NCBI RefSeq assembly: GCF_015840715.1
Contig: NZ_CP060397.1
Coordinates: 248,001-312,000, forward strand
DNA: 64,000 nucleotides
Source: Synechococcus sp. CBW1004
GTDB lineage: Bacteria; Cyanobacteriota; Cyanobacteriia; PCC-6307; Cyanobiaceae
Direction: 5' to 3'
In this document: positions 9,386-17,857 of the stretch, piece by piece
Layout: every line of letters starts with the position of its first letter
Numbering within the stretch: the stretch's first letter is position 1
Notes under the pieces: model-generated
What the model was told of the DNA's origin: nothing
Databases searched by the model: none
What the model saw: only the letters and a program-made list of their open reading frames with translations
Program-made: the position numbers and the translations under genes

Positions 9386-9530
9386 GGCGATCATCCCCAG
9401 CCTCGATCGCGGGCCACAGGTGCTGTTCCGCTTCGATGCGGAATCGGCCGATGTGCTCAGGCTGCCGGATGCCTGGTCGTCAGAGGACTTCGCTCCTGCT
9501 CGGCAGTACATCGACAGCCCGACCCTGTAG
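9378..9530 (+). CDS. Possible small protein (50 aa) overlapping the sulfur-carrier stop
   Basis: GTG at 9378 overlaps the upstream stop (GTGGCTGA), a layout typical of translational coupling. The frame gives 50 residues ([20 protein letters not shown] at the N-terminus, ending QYIDSPTL) with a balanced, protein-like composition unlike the Arg/Pro-rich shadows in other frames. No family recognised. It could be a degenerate remnant of a longer gene. Evidence is the overlap and composition only. Confidence 0.4.
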   Translation: MAEAIIPSLDRGPQVLFRFDAESADVLRLPDAWSSEDFAPARQYIDSPTL

Positions 9531-9626
9531 TCGCTGCAACCCTCCTTTCCGCCACCGTTGCCCAGACTTCCAGCCCCATCCCTCAGCCTCTGGCCATAGG
9601 GTGAAGTCACGTCCGGAGAAGTCGAG

Positions 9627-10625
9627 ATGAGCCAGAGCAGCGCCTCCCCTGCCTCCGTCGTTCCTGCCTCCCCCCATGACTGGCGGGCAGCGGTCGAGAT
9701 CTATGACTATCGCGAGGCGGCCAATCCGATCCGGCCTGGGCTCACCGAACCGATTCCGGATCGGACCTGGCCTCCTTCGCTGCATGCTGAGCCACGCACG
9801 GCGATCCTGCCGCTCGACCTCAGTGCTGAGCTCGGCTGCAGCGGGCCTGCCACCAGTCCCGCTCTTGCCGCCCACTTCCTGAGGATCCTTCCCGGCGAGG
9901 GGCTCAAGGCGAGCGCTGTCGCCACCAGTTCGCTCTTCTATGTGCTGCGGGGGGCTGGAACCCTTGAGCGCCCCTCCTCTCCCGGCCAGTCGGCCCTGGA
10001 GCTCTCCTGGGGGGTGGGAGATCTGTTTGTGCTTCCCAGCGGCGCCGATCCGCTGCTGCAGGCCAGCGCCGACAGCCTTCTCTACTGGGTGCACGATGCT
10101 CCCCTGCTCCGCTACCTCGGCGTCGCCCCCGTGAAGCCCCGCTTCCGGGCCAGCCATTACCCCGCCAGCCTGCTGGAGGCGGAGCTCCAACAGCTGCTCG
10201 CCGATCCAACCGCTGCCCGCAGCAACCGGCTCAGCATCCTGCTGGCCAGCGCCGACCACCCCGCCAGCCGCACCGTCACCCACACCCTCTGGGCGATGCT
10301 CGGTGTCGTGCCTCCCGGCGCCGTCCAGCCTCCTCACCGCCATCAGTCGGTGGCGCTCGATCTGATCATCGACTGCGACCCCGGCTGTTACACGCTGGTG
10401 GGCACCGAGCTCAACCCGGATGGCACGATCCGCAATCCGCGTCGGGTCGACTGGCAGCCGGGTGGGACCTTCATCACCCCCCCGGGACACTGGCATGCCC
10501 ACACCAACGAGAGCGGTCGCATGGCGCGGTTGCTGCCGATTCAGGACGCCGGTCTGAACACCTATCTGCGCAGCCTCGACATCCGCTTCGCCGGCCCTTC
10601 CCGAGGCCCGACCTCAGTCGGTTGA
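9627..10625 (+). CDS. Bicupin domain protein
   Basis: A 332-residue protein with two cupin-like halves. The N-terminal half has FYVLRGAGTLERP and GDLFVLPSGADPLL. The C-terminal half has the metal-type motif PPHRHQSVALDLI and GGTFITPPGHWHAHTNESG with further histidines. The layout resembles gentisate-dioxygenase-like bicupins, but the substrate is unknown. The ATG is supported by GGAGAA at 9615-9620 with 6-base spacing; a CATAGGGT -10-like element lies about 25 bases upstream. Cytoplasmic, no signal peptide. Stand-alone gene or first of a run with the next two genes. Confidence 0.8.
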   Translation: MSQSSASPASVVPASPHDWRAAVEIYDYREAANPIRPGLTEPIPDRTWPPSLHAEPRTAILPLDLSAELGCSGPATSPALAAHFLRILPGEGLKASAVATSSLFYVLRGAGTLERPSSPGQSALELSWGVGDLFVLPSGADPLLQASADSLLYWVHDAPLLRYLGVAPVKPRFRASHYPASLLEAELQQLLADPTAARSNRLSILLASADHPASRTVTHTLWAMLGVVPPGAVQPPHRHQSVALDLIIDCDPGCYTLVGTELNPDGTIRNPRRVDWQPGGTFITPPGHWHAHTNESGRMARLLPIQDAGLNTYLRSLDIRFAGPSRGPTSVG

Positions 10626-10670
10626 AACCCCCTGTGCCGCTTGGTCGGCGCACGGTGCCAGGCTGATGGA

Positions 10671-11414
10671 ATGACCGCTGTACCCCAGCTGATCCTCTCC
10701 GGCGGCGTCACGCTGCAGGCTCTCCTGAGCGTGCCACCGTCGCCCCGCGGGTTGGTGTTGTTCGTGCACGGAAGCGGCAGCAGCCGCTTCAGCCCCCGCA
10801 ACCAGGCAGTGGCCGCCGGGCTCAATCGGGCCGGCCTGGCGACGTTGCTGTTCGATCTGCTCACCTCCGCTGAAGCGGAGCGGGATCGGATCGATGCCTC
10901 CCTGCGTTTCCGCATCGATCTGTTCCGCGGCCGGTTGCTCGACAGCCTCAGCTGGCTCGCGGCCCAGCCCGCGCTGGCCCCTCTGTTGCCCGTAGGCCTG
11001 TTCGGCGCCAGTTCCGGTGCCGCCGTGGCCCTGCAGGCAGCGGCTGAGCGTCCGGATGCCGTGGCAGCCGTGGTCAGCCGCGGCGGCCGCCCCGATCTGG
11101 CCGGCGAGGCCCTGGCGGGTGAGCTCGCCCCCACGCTGTTGATCGTCGGCGGTGAGGACGAGGCGGTGCTGCGGCTGAACCGTGAGGCGGCGACCAGCCT
11201 GCATGGCTTCCACCGTCTGGAGGTGGTGCCGGGCGCCAGCCACCTGTTTGAAGAGCCCGGCGCGCTGGAGCTGGTGGCCCGGCTGGCCTGCGACTGGTTT
11301 CTGCGCCATCTGCCCTGCTCCGGGCTGGAGGCCGGACCACGGCCGATTCCCTCCGTTCCTCCGGATCCGGGCCCTGCGTGTCCTGATGTCCTCCGATTCC
11401 GGGGCACCGACTGA
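10671..11414 (+). CDS. Alpha/beta hydrolase (dienelactone hydrolase-like)
   Basis: A 247-residue alpha/beta hydrolase. LVLFVHGSGSSRFSPRN gives the oxyanion region; the nucleophile elbow is GLFGASSGAAVAL (G-x-S-x-G); ILIVGGEDEAV-like LLIVGGEDEAV carries the acidic residue and VPGASHLFEEPGALE the catalytic His. The last ~30 residues are Pro-rich and probably disordered. The ATG at 10671 is chosen over an in-frame start 30 bases upstream because the domain begins there. The stop overlaps the ATG of the downstream phosphoribosyltransferase (TGATG). These two domains are also found fused in some bacteria, pointing to a common but undefined pathway. Confidence 0.85.
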   Translation: MTAVPQLILSGGVTLQALLSVPPSPRGLVLFVHGSGSSRFSPRNQAVAAGLNRAGLATLLFDLLTSAEAERDRIDASLRFRIDLFRGRLLDSLSWLAAQPALAPLLPVGLFGASSGAAVALQAAAERPDAVAAVVSRGGRPDLAGEALAGELAPTLLIVGGEDEAVLRLNREAATSLHGFHRLEVVPGASHLFEEPGALELVARLACDWFLRHLPCSGLEAGPRPIPSVPPDPGPACPDVLRFRGTD

Positions 11415-12079
11415 TGCACCTCACTCCTCCCCTCTGGCGCGATCGTCTCGAAGCTGGCCTCGCTCTCGGCCGCCAGCTGGCGGGCCGCGGTTCTCTGCCC
11501 GAGGATGCGCTGCTGCTGGCGTTGCCCCGCGGTGGGGTGGCGGTGGCCGTGGCGATGGCGGCCGAGCTGCAACGGCCGGTGGCAACCTGGTCCGTGCGCA
11601 AGATCGCCGACCCCGCCTGGCCGGAGCTGGCGGTCGGGGCGATCGCCGCCGGTGGGGTGACGGTGTGGCGTGGGGACGGTGGCAGCTCAAGGGAGCAGCA
11701 GGCCCGCCGCCAGGGTTGGCTGCAGCAGCAGGAGGCGGAGCTGCGGCGACGCCGGCGCCTCTACGGCGATCCCGCTTCGGCGGATCTGAAGGGCAGAACC
11801 CTGATCGTGGTCGATGACGGCATCGCCACCGGCATGACCGTGCAGGCGGCGCTCCTGTCGCTGCGGCAGCTGCAGCCGGCGTCCCTCACCCTGGCGGTGC
11901 CGGTCCTGGATCGCAGTGTCATCGCCCGGCTGCGACCCCTGATCGACCGGCTGGAGGCCCTGGCGGTGGTCGACGGCCTGCGGGCCGTGGGCGAGTGGTT
12001 CGAGCGCTTCGAGCAGCTGCAGGATCAGGATGTCCTCGCGCTGCTGGCTGCCCAGCCCGTTCCGGGTGCGCGTCGCTGA
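11414..12079 (+). CDS. Phosphoribosyltransferase family protein
   Basis: A 221-residue type I PRTase-fold protein. The PRPP-binding motif is LIVVDDGIATGMT near residues 131-143; the N-terminal LPRGGVAVAVAMA and the flexible loop fit the family. The length and the WSVRKIADPAWPELAVGAIA segment match the subfamily commonly coupled to dienelactone hydrolase-like enzymes rather than hypoxanthine or adenine PRTases. One-base overlap (TGATG) with the hydrolase implies co-translation. The acceptor base is unknown. Convergent with the ion-channel gene 15 bases downstream. Confidence 0.85.
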   Translation: MHLTPPLWRDRLEAGLALGRQLAGRGSLPEDALLLALPRGGVAVAVAMAAELQRPVATWSVRKIADPAWPELAVGAIAAGGVTVWRGDGGSSREQQARRQGWLQQQEAELRRRRRLYGDPASADLKGRTLIVVDDGIATGMTVQAALLSLRQLQPASLTLAVPVLDRSVIARLRPLIDRLEALAVVDGLRAVGEWFERFEQLQDQDVLALLAAQPVPGARR

Positions 12080-12094
12080 GCGCAGCAGCGGTGT

Positions 12095-12898
12095 TCAGGG
12101 GCGGCGTGATTCTGCGGCGATCAGGCGGCTGATCAGCAGGCCCATCACCACGGCGACATAGAACGTGCCGAGGGTGGCGATGACAACGCCGAGCATCTGC
12201 GCCTGCGGGGTCACCGGCACCACATCGCCGTAGCCCATGGTCGTCAGGCTGACGAAGGCGAAATAGTTGAGGCGAATGAAGCTCAGGGTCCACACCGGTT
12301 GGTGCTGGTCCATGGTTCCCTGGCGATGCAGGAGCAGGGAGCCACCGGAATGCTGCAGGTCGCTGAAGCTTCCCGGCTGGATCGTCTCGAGGGTGCTGCA
12401 GAGCAGGCCGGCCGTGAGCCCCAGCATCAGGTAGCCGGCGAAGGCGCCGGTGATCACCTGCTGGCCGACCCGCTGCTCCGCCGCCAGGCTGCGCACCAGC
12501 CGCAGGCTGCTCCAGACGCTGAACAGCGACCAGAGCAGGATCAGCGGAATGCCGCTGTCGCGGGACTCCACCGGTGTCAGCGACCACAACAGCCCCGCCG
12601 CGACGGTGAGAACGCCCAGGCCCCTGTACAGGTGGCGCGTCGGGCTGGCCAGCGATTCACTGGTCTGGGGGCGACCCAGCCCGACGATCATCGTCAGTGC
12701 CAGAAGGAGATAGCCCGGTGAGGCCAGGCGGTTCCAGCGCCCCGGCAGTGCCAGTGACGCCATCACCAGCAGGCAGACGACGAACAGCACCCGGTAGAAG
12801 CGGTGTTGGGGGTGCGCCATGGAGCGGAAGACAGCTGCGTGGGGCGGTTCCGCAGCCATCGTTGCAGGCCAGGACGGCCTGCCGGACAGCGGGTTCAT
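12095..12898 (-). CDS. Two-pore-motif type potassium channel protein
   Basis: An ion channel family membrane protein of up to 267 residues. Several hydrophobic segments precede the selectivity filter TTMGYGDVVP (about residues 216-225), which matches the K+ channel TxGYGD signature with a Met in place of the usual Val/Ile. A final TM helix follows (VVIATLGTFYVAVVMGLLISRLI). No RCK or cyclic nucleotide domain is fused. ATG codons at 12898, 12859 and 12820 are possible starts; MAHPQHRFYRVLFVV from 12820 puts the start nearest the first TM. Probably a small plasma-membrane K+ channel. Confidence 0.85.
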   Translation of the reverse strand: MNPLSGRPSWPATMAAEPPHAAVFRSMAHPQHRFYRVLFVVCLLVMASLALPGRWNRLASPGYLLLALTMIVGLGRPQTSESLASPTRHLYRGLGVLTVAAGLLWSLTPVESRDSGIPLILLWSLFSVWSSLRLVRSLAAEQRVGQQVITGAFAGYLMLGLTAGLLCSTLETIQPGSFSDLQHSGGSLLLHRQGTMDQHQPVWTLSFIRLNYFAFVSLTTMGYGDVVPVTPQAQMLGVVIATLGTFYVAVVMGLLISRLIAAESRRP

Positions 12899-12926
12899 CC
12901 GCGCCAGCGGCCTGGGGAGCGCTTGT

Positions 12927-13847
12927 TCAGCCCTGGCTTCGGACGCCGCTTGCCTCCTGGGTGCTGGCCTGGGCGTCCGCGAGCCTGACCAGGCTTCGGC
13001 GCCGATCCGGCTGCATCAGCTTGCTCCTGAGCTCCAGCCACTGCTGCCAGCGCTCCTGACGCTGCTCCTCCAGCAGCCGCCGGAGGGACGACCATGAGGC
13101 GGCATCGTCATCCGGGCTCTGGGGCCCGAGGAGCTGCATCAGCACCTCCAGGTCGTGCAGATCCCCCAGGCAGCTCTGCACGTCGCGCAGATCGCGGATC
13201 CACGCTTCCCCGGGTTCCCCAAGCCACCCGCGCAGGGCCTCAAGGCCGTAGCGCACCTCCTTGATGCGCTTGCGCAACTCGTGCAGCTCGGCGTCGCTCG
13301 GGTGAGCCGCAAACCAGCCGCCATGCAGGAAGCAGCTGCCGCCGCAGGCCTGCAGCCACTCCGGCAGCCACTCGGCCAGGGACTGCTGGCCAAGACTGGT
13401 GTATCGGGGTTCCCGGCACCAGCGCTCCAGCCGGTTCAGCAATCGGTGGGCGCGATCGGAGCTGAGCTCAGCCTGCAATGCCTTCATGGCCTGACGGCGT
13501 TGCCGCTTCAGCTGGCGCTGCAGAGGCGCGCAGGCCTTCTGCTCACGGGGATCCAGCCTGGGAAGCAGCTGCCTCTCCAGGTGCTCCTGCAGCACATCGA
13601 CGTCCCGGCAGCTGCCGGTTGCCCGCGCCAGCGCCGCGATCCGCGCCCGGTTCAGGCGCGGGGGGAGCTGCAGAGCGGGCCCGAACTGGCTCAGATGCGA
13701 TCGCAACCGCCTGAGACTGACGCGGAACTGATGCAGCGCTTCCGGATCCTCGCCCCGCAGCACCTCGGGCCGGAGCGTCTCGACACGGCTGAGCTGGTGC
13801 GCGATCAGCTGCTGCGCCTGCTCCCCCGTCGTGATCGAAGCGGTCAT
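12927..13847 (-). CDS. CHAD domain protein
   Basis: A 306-residue all-helical protein made mainly of a CHAD domain, a family with conserved histidines and basic residues that binds polyphosphate. EALHQFRVSLRRLRSHL near the N-terminus and ELHELRKRIKEVRYGLEAL in the second half are the paired His/Arg/Lys helices typical of the domain. Strongly Arg- and Leu-rich. No CYTH domain is fused. Same strand as the ion channel and the TerB-like gene; spacing of 28-90 bases allows co-transcription. A role at polyphosphate granules is family-based inference. Confidence 0.85.
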   Translation of the reverse strand: MTASITTGEQAQQLIAHQLSRVETLRPEVLRGEDPEALHQFRVSLRRLRSHLSQFGPALQLPPRLNRARIAALARATGSCRDVDVLQEHLERQLLPRLDPREQKACAPLQRQLKRQRRQAMKALQAELSSDRAHRLLNRLERWCREPRYTSLGQQSLAEWLPEWLQACGGSCFLHGGWFAAHPSDAELHELRKRIKEVRYGLEALRGWLGEPGEAWIRDLRDVQSCLGDLHDLEVLMQLLGPQSPDDDAASWSSLRRLLEEQRQERWQQWLELRSKLMQPDRRRSLVRLADAQASTQEASGVRSQG

Positions 13848-13935
13848 GGCCTCAGCGCCGCGGAACCCTCACGATCGCTCGGCCGGACTGCCACCGGCGT
13901 TAAGAACGGGTTGGGAGGCAGCTGGCCTGTTGGTC

Positions 13936-14631
13936 TCAGTCGACCTCACGGTCAGCGACGGGCTCGCCCGATCGTGTCGGCGGCTCTTCCCCGGCCAGCA
14001 GGCAGAGACAGCGGAACCGCAGGGCCATCAGCTGCTCATAGAGCGGATTGATCCGGCACATGGGCGGGATGTGCACGATCTTCCGTCCCAGCACCATCAC
14101 ATCGCGCTCGAACGGGCACTGAGCCGGGATCAGCTTCACCAGCAGCCGTGCCACCGCCGGATCGGCCGGGGCCTGGGCATCAAGCCAGCCCCGCAGCCGT
14201 TCCAGGGTCGAGCCGGCCTCGCCACCTGCGGGCTCGTCCTCATGCAGATCGGCGAGCACCGCCTGCCCCACCTGCAGCAGCTCACTCCAGTGACGCAGCA
14301 GGGTCAGCTCCTCGTCGCCGAGCCTGCCGTCGGCGAGGGCCACCACCACCGCGCTGCGCAGGAACTGTTCGGCCTCCGGCGTGCCCCGACCGAGCCGGTG
14401 CTGCAGGGCGCCATCCCCGGGGTGATGCAGGGCTTCGAGCGATTCGCCCGGCAGTTCCTGGGCCAGGGCCTCCTCCAGCAGCCGGCGCTCCTCGGGTGCG
14501 AATCGGCCGTCTGCCAGGGCCAGCTGGTGCAGGGCGGCCAGCCACAGATGGCGGCGGGCCAGAAGCTCGCTGTCGCCGCATGGCGAAAGCTGGGGCTCCG
14601 TGGCCTCGGTGAGCCCAGAGGTCGGCTCCAT
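13936..14631 (-). CDS. TerB-like repeats with Mo-dependent nitrogenase C-terminal domain
   Basis: A 231-residue protein from the ATG at 14631. Two helical repeats contain the acidic motif LALADGRFAPEERR (residues 37-50) and VALADGRLGDEELT (97-110), the metal-binding-like ADG..xxEE pattern of TerB domains. Residues about 165-215 (KLIPAQCPFERDV, KIVHIPPMCRINPLYEQLM) match the domain called Mo-dependent nitrogenase C-terminal (PF06967), which despite its name occurs in non-diazotrophic cyanobacteria. No nitrogenase gene is in the window. Function unknown; possibly a tellurite/metal-stress-like cytoplasmic protein. Confidence 0.8.
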   Translation of the reverse strand: MEPTSGLTEATEPQLSPCGDSELLARRHLWLAALHQLALADGRFAPEERRLLEEALAQELPGESLEALHHPGDGALQHRLGRGTPEAEQFLRSAVVVALADGRLGDEELTLLRHWSELLQVGQAVLADLHEDEPAGGEAGSTLERLRGWLDAQAPADPAVARLLVKLIPAQCPFERDVMVLGRKIVHIPPMCRINPLYEQLMALRFRCLCLLAGEEPPTRSGEPVADREVD

Positions 14632-14704
14632 GGCAGCAGGGACCAGCGTCCTCCCCACCTTCAAGGCGGCCCGCCGAGACGTCAAGGTCGATGGGTGCGC
14701 AGCC

Positions 14705-15076
14705 TCAGCGCAGATCGATGGCGTTGAGACGGGCGCGGAAGCCGGCGGATCCGCGATCCTCCATCTCGGGAGCCTCGCTGAACAGGGAGGATGGGGCGCC
14801 CGGCAGGCCGGGGAACGCTGCTGGAGCCGGCAGGTCCTCGGCCTCGAGAACCCGGACCTCGACGGCCTGGGCGGCACGCCGGCTGCGGCTGATCCCGGCC
14901 TGAGCCCTGGCCTCGATGGCCCGGATCAGGCTGCGGCTGCGGTTCACGGCCCCGACGGTCTCACCTTCGCCGGGGCGGATCAGGGGGCGTTCGCGGATTT
15001 CGCCGCGAAGCTGGTTTAGCAGGCGGAAGTGACCTGTGGTGTTGTACTTGCGCAGGACGACCGGATCCCAGCCCAT
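14705..15076 (-). CDS. Conserved cyanobacterial protein of unknown function
   Basis: A 123-residue soluble protein with a distinctive N-terminus (MGWDPVVLRKYNTTGHFRLL), followed by a basic helix region (RSRSLIRAIEARAQAGISRS) and a Pro/Ala-rich tail. It is divergent from the peroxiredoxin gene and shares its upstream region. I believe similar N-termini recur in cyanobacterial genomes, but I cannot name a function. The basic central helix could bind nucleic acid; that is speculation. Confidence 0.7.
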   Translation of the reverse strand: MGWDPVVLRKYNTTGHFRLLNQLRGEIRERPLIRPGEGETVGAVNRSRSLIRAIEARAQAGISRSRRAAQAVEVRVLEAEDLPAPAAFPGLPGAPSSLFSEAPEMEDRGSAGFRARLNAIDLR

Positions 15077-15275
15077 CGGGCGTCATCAGAATGGTTGTTG
15101 CCATAAGCCTAGTCGGCGAGGGATCCGCCACCCCGCAGGCTAATCCGTGATAGCTTGTAACCCAAGCAACTGGTAGTCGGTACGATTTCGGGCTAGCGCC
15201 CCGCCGGTGGGTGTCTGGCTGTGGTCAGCCTGTGCCTGCCGGTTGTGGTCTTCATCCTTCTCGTTCCCGCTCCCC

Positions 15276-15866
15276 ATGTCCAGGCTCGTCGGTCTTCCGG
15301 CTCCCGACTTCACCGCCACCGCCGTGGTCGATCAGGAGTTCAAGGAGATCAAGCTCTCCGATTACCGCGGCAAGTACGTGGTGCTGTTCTTCTACCCGCT
15401 GGACTTCACCTTCGTCTGCCCGACCGAGATCACCGCATTCAGCGATCGCTACGCCGACTTCACCTCACGCAACACCGAGATTCTCGGCGTGTCCGTCGAC
15501 AGCCAGTTCAGCCACCTGGCCTGGGTGCAGACCGACCGCAAGAACGGCGGCCTCGGCGATATCGCCTACCCCCTGGTCGCTGACCTGAAGAAGGAGATCG
15601 CCCGCGCCTACGCCGTGCTCGACGAGGAGGAGGGTATCGCTCTGCGTGGTCTGTTCATCATCGACCCCGATGGTGTGATCATGCACAGCACGATCAACAA
15701 TCTGCCGGTGGGCCGCAGTGTCGATGAGACTCTGCGTGTCCTTCAGGCCTTCCAGTACGTGCAGTCCCATCCCGATGAGGTCTGCCCCGCCAACTGGCAG
15801 CCCGGTGAGAAGACGATGAATCCCGATCCGGTCAAGAGCAAGGACTTTTTCGCCGCCGTCAACTGA
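15276..15866 (+). CDS. 2-Cys peroxiredoxin
   Basis: Thiol peroxidase that reduces H2O2 and organic peroxides using thioredoxin. The ATG at 15276 gives 196 residues. The peroxidatic Cys lies in [11 protein letters not shown] and the resolving Cys in [11 protein letters not shown], so it is a typical 2-Cys enzyme; the GGLGD and C-terminal YF-like (KDFFAAVN) elements fit the oxidation-sensitive type. Longer in-frame starts upstream lack support. A TACGAT -10-like hexamer lies at 15181-15186. Monocistronic with a strong terminator. Confidence 0.96.
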   Translation: MSRLVGLPAPDFTATAVVDQEFKEIKLSDYRGKYVVLFFYPLDFTFVCPTEITAFSDRYADFTSRNTEILGVSVDSQFSHLAWVQTDRKNGGLGDIAYPLVADLKKEIARAYAVLDEEEGIALRGLFIIDPDGVIMHSTINNLPVGRSVDETLRVLQAFQYVQSHPDEVCPANWQPGEKTMNPDPVKSKDFFAAVN

Positions 15867-15919
15867 GAGAGTCGCTCAGGCTGCCCGTCAGCTCTGGGTT
15901 CTCCGTGATTCATGTTTCG

Positions 15920-15955
15920 AACCCCTGGCCCTTTTCGGCCAGGGGTTCTTTTGTT
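15920..15955 (+). terminator. Rho-independent terminator of the peroxiredoxin gene
   Basis: Perfect 11-bp stem AACCCCTGGCC / GGCCAGGGGTT with a CTTTTC loop, followed by CTTTTGTT. Confidence 0.93.
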
Positions 15956-16112
15956 GCAGCCTCCTGAAATCACGGCGTCTGGATGGCCTGAGCTGAGGCC
16001 GAGGCGATCCGGAGATCCGATCGGCTTCAACCCGATCCGCCTCCGGGAGAACAAAGAGCAGATTCGTCCAGCGTCCTGAACCTGGGGTCCTCAGCAGGTG
16101 GTTCAGCTGGAC

Positions 16113-16766
16113 TCAGGCACCGATGGCGGCCAGCAGCCGCTGCCCGTCGAGCCCACCGGTGGCCGGATCGCAGGCCCGCTCCGGGTGGGGCATCAGGCCG
16201 AGCACGTTGCCGGCGGCATTGGTCAGTCCCGCCACATCCCCGACCGATCCATTGGGGTTCCTGGCATAACGCAGCACCACCTGACCCTGCTGCTCCAGCC
16301 GGTCCAGCTCCTCGGGCTCCACCTGATACCGGCCCTCTCCGTGGGCGATCGGCAGGGTGATGCGCTCTTCCTGTGCATAGTTCTGCAACCAGCGGCAACT
16401 GCCGGGATTCACGACCAGTTCCGCCGGCTCGCAGAGGAAATGCAGGCTGCGGTTGCGGGTGAGCGCCCCCGGCAGCAGACCCATCTCGGTGAGCACCTGG
16501 AAACCGTTGCAGATGCCGAGCACGGGTCCCCCTGCTGCCGCGAAGTTTCGCAGCTCCTCGAGCACGGGCGCGAAGCGGGCGATGGCGCCGCAGCGCAGGT
16601 AGTCGCCGTAGCTGAAGCCACCGGGAAGAACGACGGCCTCCAGGCCGCTGAGATCGCGTTCCTCATGCCAGAGAAAACGGGTGGGGCGCCCCAGACAGCC
16701 CTCGAGGGCCCAGCGCATGTCCCGGTCGCAGTTGGAGCCCGGGAACACCACGATGCCGATGGTCAT
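16113..16766 (-). CDS. purQ: Phosphoribosylformylglycinamidine synthase subunit PurQ
   Basis: Glutaminase subunit of FGAM synthase; supplies ammonia to PurL in the fourth step of purine synthesis. 217 residues. Class I glutamine amidotransferase features: nucleophile C86 in [26 protein letters not shown], and the C-terminal MPHPERAC His/Glu. Lies 11 bases downstream of purS on the same strand, a standard purS-purQ unit that forms the PurLQS complex. Start at the ATG of [14 protein letters not shown] is conserved. Confidence 0.97.
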   Translation of the reverse strand: MTIGIVVFPGSNCDRDMRWALEGCLGRPTRFLWHEERDLSGLEAVVLPGGFSYGDYLRCGAIARFAPVLEELRNFAAAGGPVLGICNGFQVLTEMGLLPGALTRNRSLHFLCEPAELVVNPGSCRWLQNYAQEERITLPIAHGEGRYQVEPEELDRLEQQGQVVLRYARNPNGSVGDVAGLTNAAGNVLGLMPHPERACDPATGGLDGQRLLAAIGA

Positions 16767-16777
16767 CGTTCCTCTCC

Positions 16778-17044
16778 TCAGCCGGCGTCGGCGAGATCGA
16801 GGCTCCAGTCCTCGATCACCGGGTTGGCCAGCAGGCGGTCGCTGAGCAGCTCCAGGCGCTGGCGCGCCGCGGCCTGATCAGGGGCCTCGATCGAGACCTC
16901 GATCGCCTTGCCGATGCGCAGTCGCTGGATTCCCTCAACGCCGAGCCGCGACGCGGCGGCACGGGTGGCCTCACCGGCTGGGTCGAGCACGGATGGGCGC
17001 AGGGACACCTGAACGCGGGCATGGAAGAGCGGCACCGGCAACAC
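16778..17044 (-). CDS. purS: Phosphoribosylformylglycinamidine synthase subunit PurS
   Basis: Small structural subunit (up to 88 residues) of the PurLQS FGAM synthase that channels ammonia. The body [20 protein letters not shown] and [14 protein letters not shown] match PurS. There is no ATG near the N-terminus: GTG at 17044 or, closer to the family start, GTG at 17035 (VPLFHARV). Upstream of purQ with 11-base spacing. The 5' end faces the divergent secreted protein gene. Confidence 0.93.
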   Translation of the reverse strand: MLPVPLFHARVQVSLRPSVLDPAGEATRAAASRLGVEGIQRLRIGKAIEVSIEAPDQAAARQRLELLSDRLLANPVIEDWSLDLADAG

Positions 17045-17212
17045 TGGCGTTTGTTAAATCTTCGCAGCCCGTCCGTCGCGCTCCTTCCGCTCTGGTCAGG
17101 GTGGAGACAGAGCCACCTCGCACCTGCCCTCCGGGGTCTGGTGCGCCATCCCGCGCGGAGCACCGTGTCCGCCCCATCAGCAGCCATCCCTGGGCATCCG
17201 GGCTTCACCTGG

Positions 17213-17632
17213 ATGCAGCGATTCCGGCCTTCGGGCGCGCTCACACCGGTGCTGACAGCCCGCAGCAGGCTGCCATCGCTTCGTTCGCGCTCTGGATCCG
17301 TGCTGTGGCTGTTGGTTGCTCTGGTGCTCTGCGGGGTGCTCGTGGAGGGTGCCGCGGCTCCTCTGGCCAGCGCTCAGGGACAGGTGGCGGCACTGGAGTG
17401 CCGGCTGGGCGGCGGTCCCTGGCAGCCCTGCCGCATGGAGGTGGAGGACATCGGTCTGCACTGGGTGCTGCGCGTCGGCGAGCAACGCATCGACTTTCGC
17501 CACAGTGGCGATGGAGCCGTGCGCATGCAGAAGGGAGGTGGCCCCTGGCAGCCGGTCACGGCCACCTGGCAACCGGATACCAGTCTCTGCTGGGATGGCG
17601 TCTGCGCCAGGGGTGACATTCCTCTGGACTGA
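17213..17632 (+). CDS. Secreted or membrane-anchored conserved protein of unknown function
   Basis: From the ATG at 17213 the product is 139 residues. A basic N-terminus precedes a hydrophobic segment (VLWLLVALVLCGVLVEG, about 29-45) that may be a signal peptide or anchor. The exported part is small, with two GG.PWQP repeats (GGGPWQPCRME and GGGPWQPVTAT) and four cysteines (ALECRLG, QPCRME, SLCWDGVCARG) that could form disulfides. No named family recognised. Divergent from purS; the end faces cobW convergently at 225 bases. Confidence 0.65.
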   Translation: MQRFRPSGALTPVLTARSRLPSLRSRSGSVLWLLVALVLCGVLVEGAAAPLASAQGQVAALECRLGGGPWQPCRMEVEDIGLHWVLRVGEQRIDFRHSGDGAVRMQKGGGPWQPVTATWQPDTSLCWDGVCARGDIPLD

Positions 17633-17857
17633 GCCGTTCCGCGTTCCTCCTCCATCCGAGCCAGCGAACGCGGCTCGGCTCCCATCGCGGTGATGGACCA
17701 TGGGCGCATGCAGCAGCAAGCGGCCTGGCTCAGCGGCCTGAAGGCTGGGGTTTGTCAGGGCTGTTGCCTTCCCGTCGCGGGGCGATGGCGCCGGGAGAGG
17801 GGGGTGGAGTGTGGAGAGCCCTGGCTCGGTGACCGTCCGGTTCAGATCGCACGCCGC

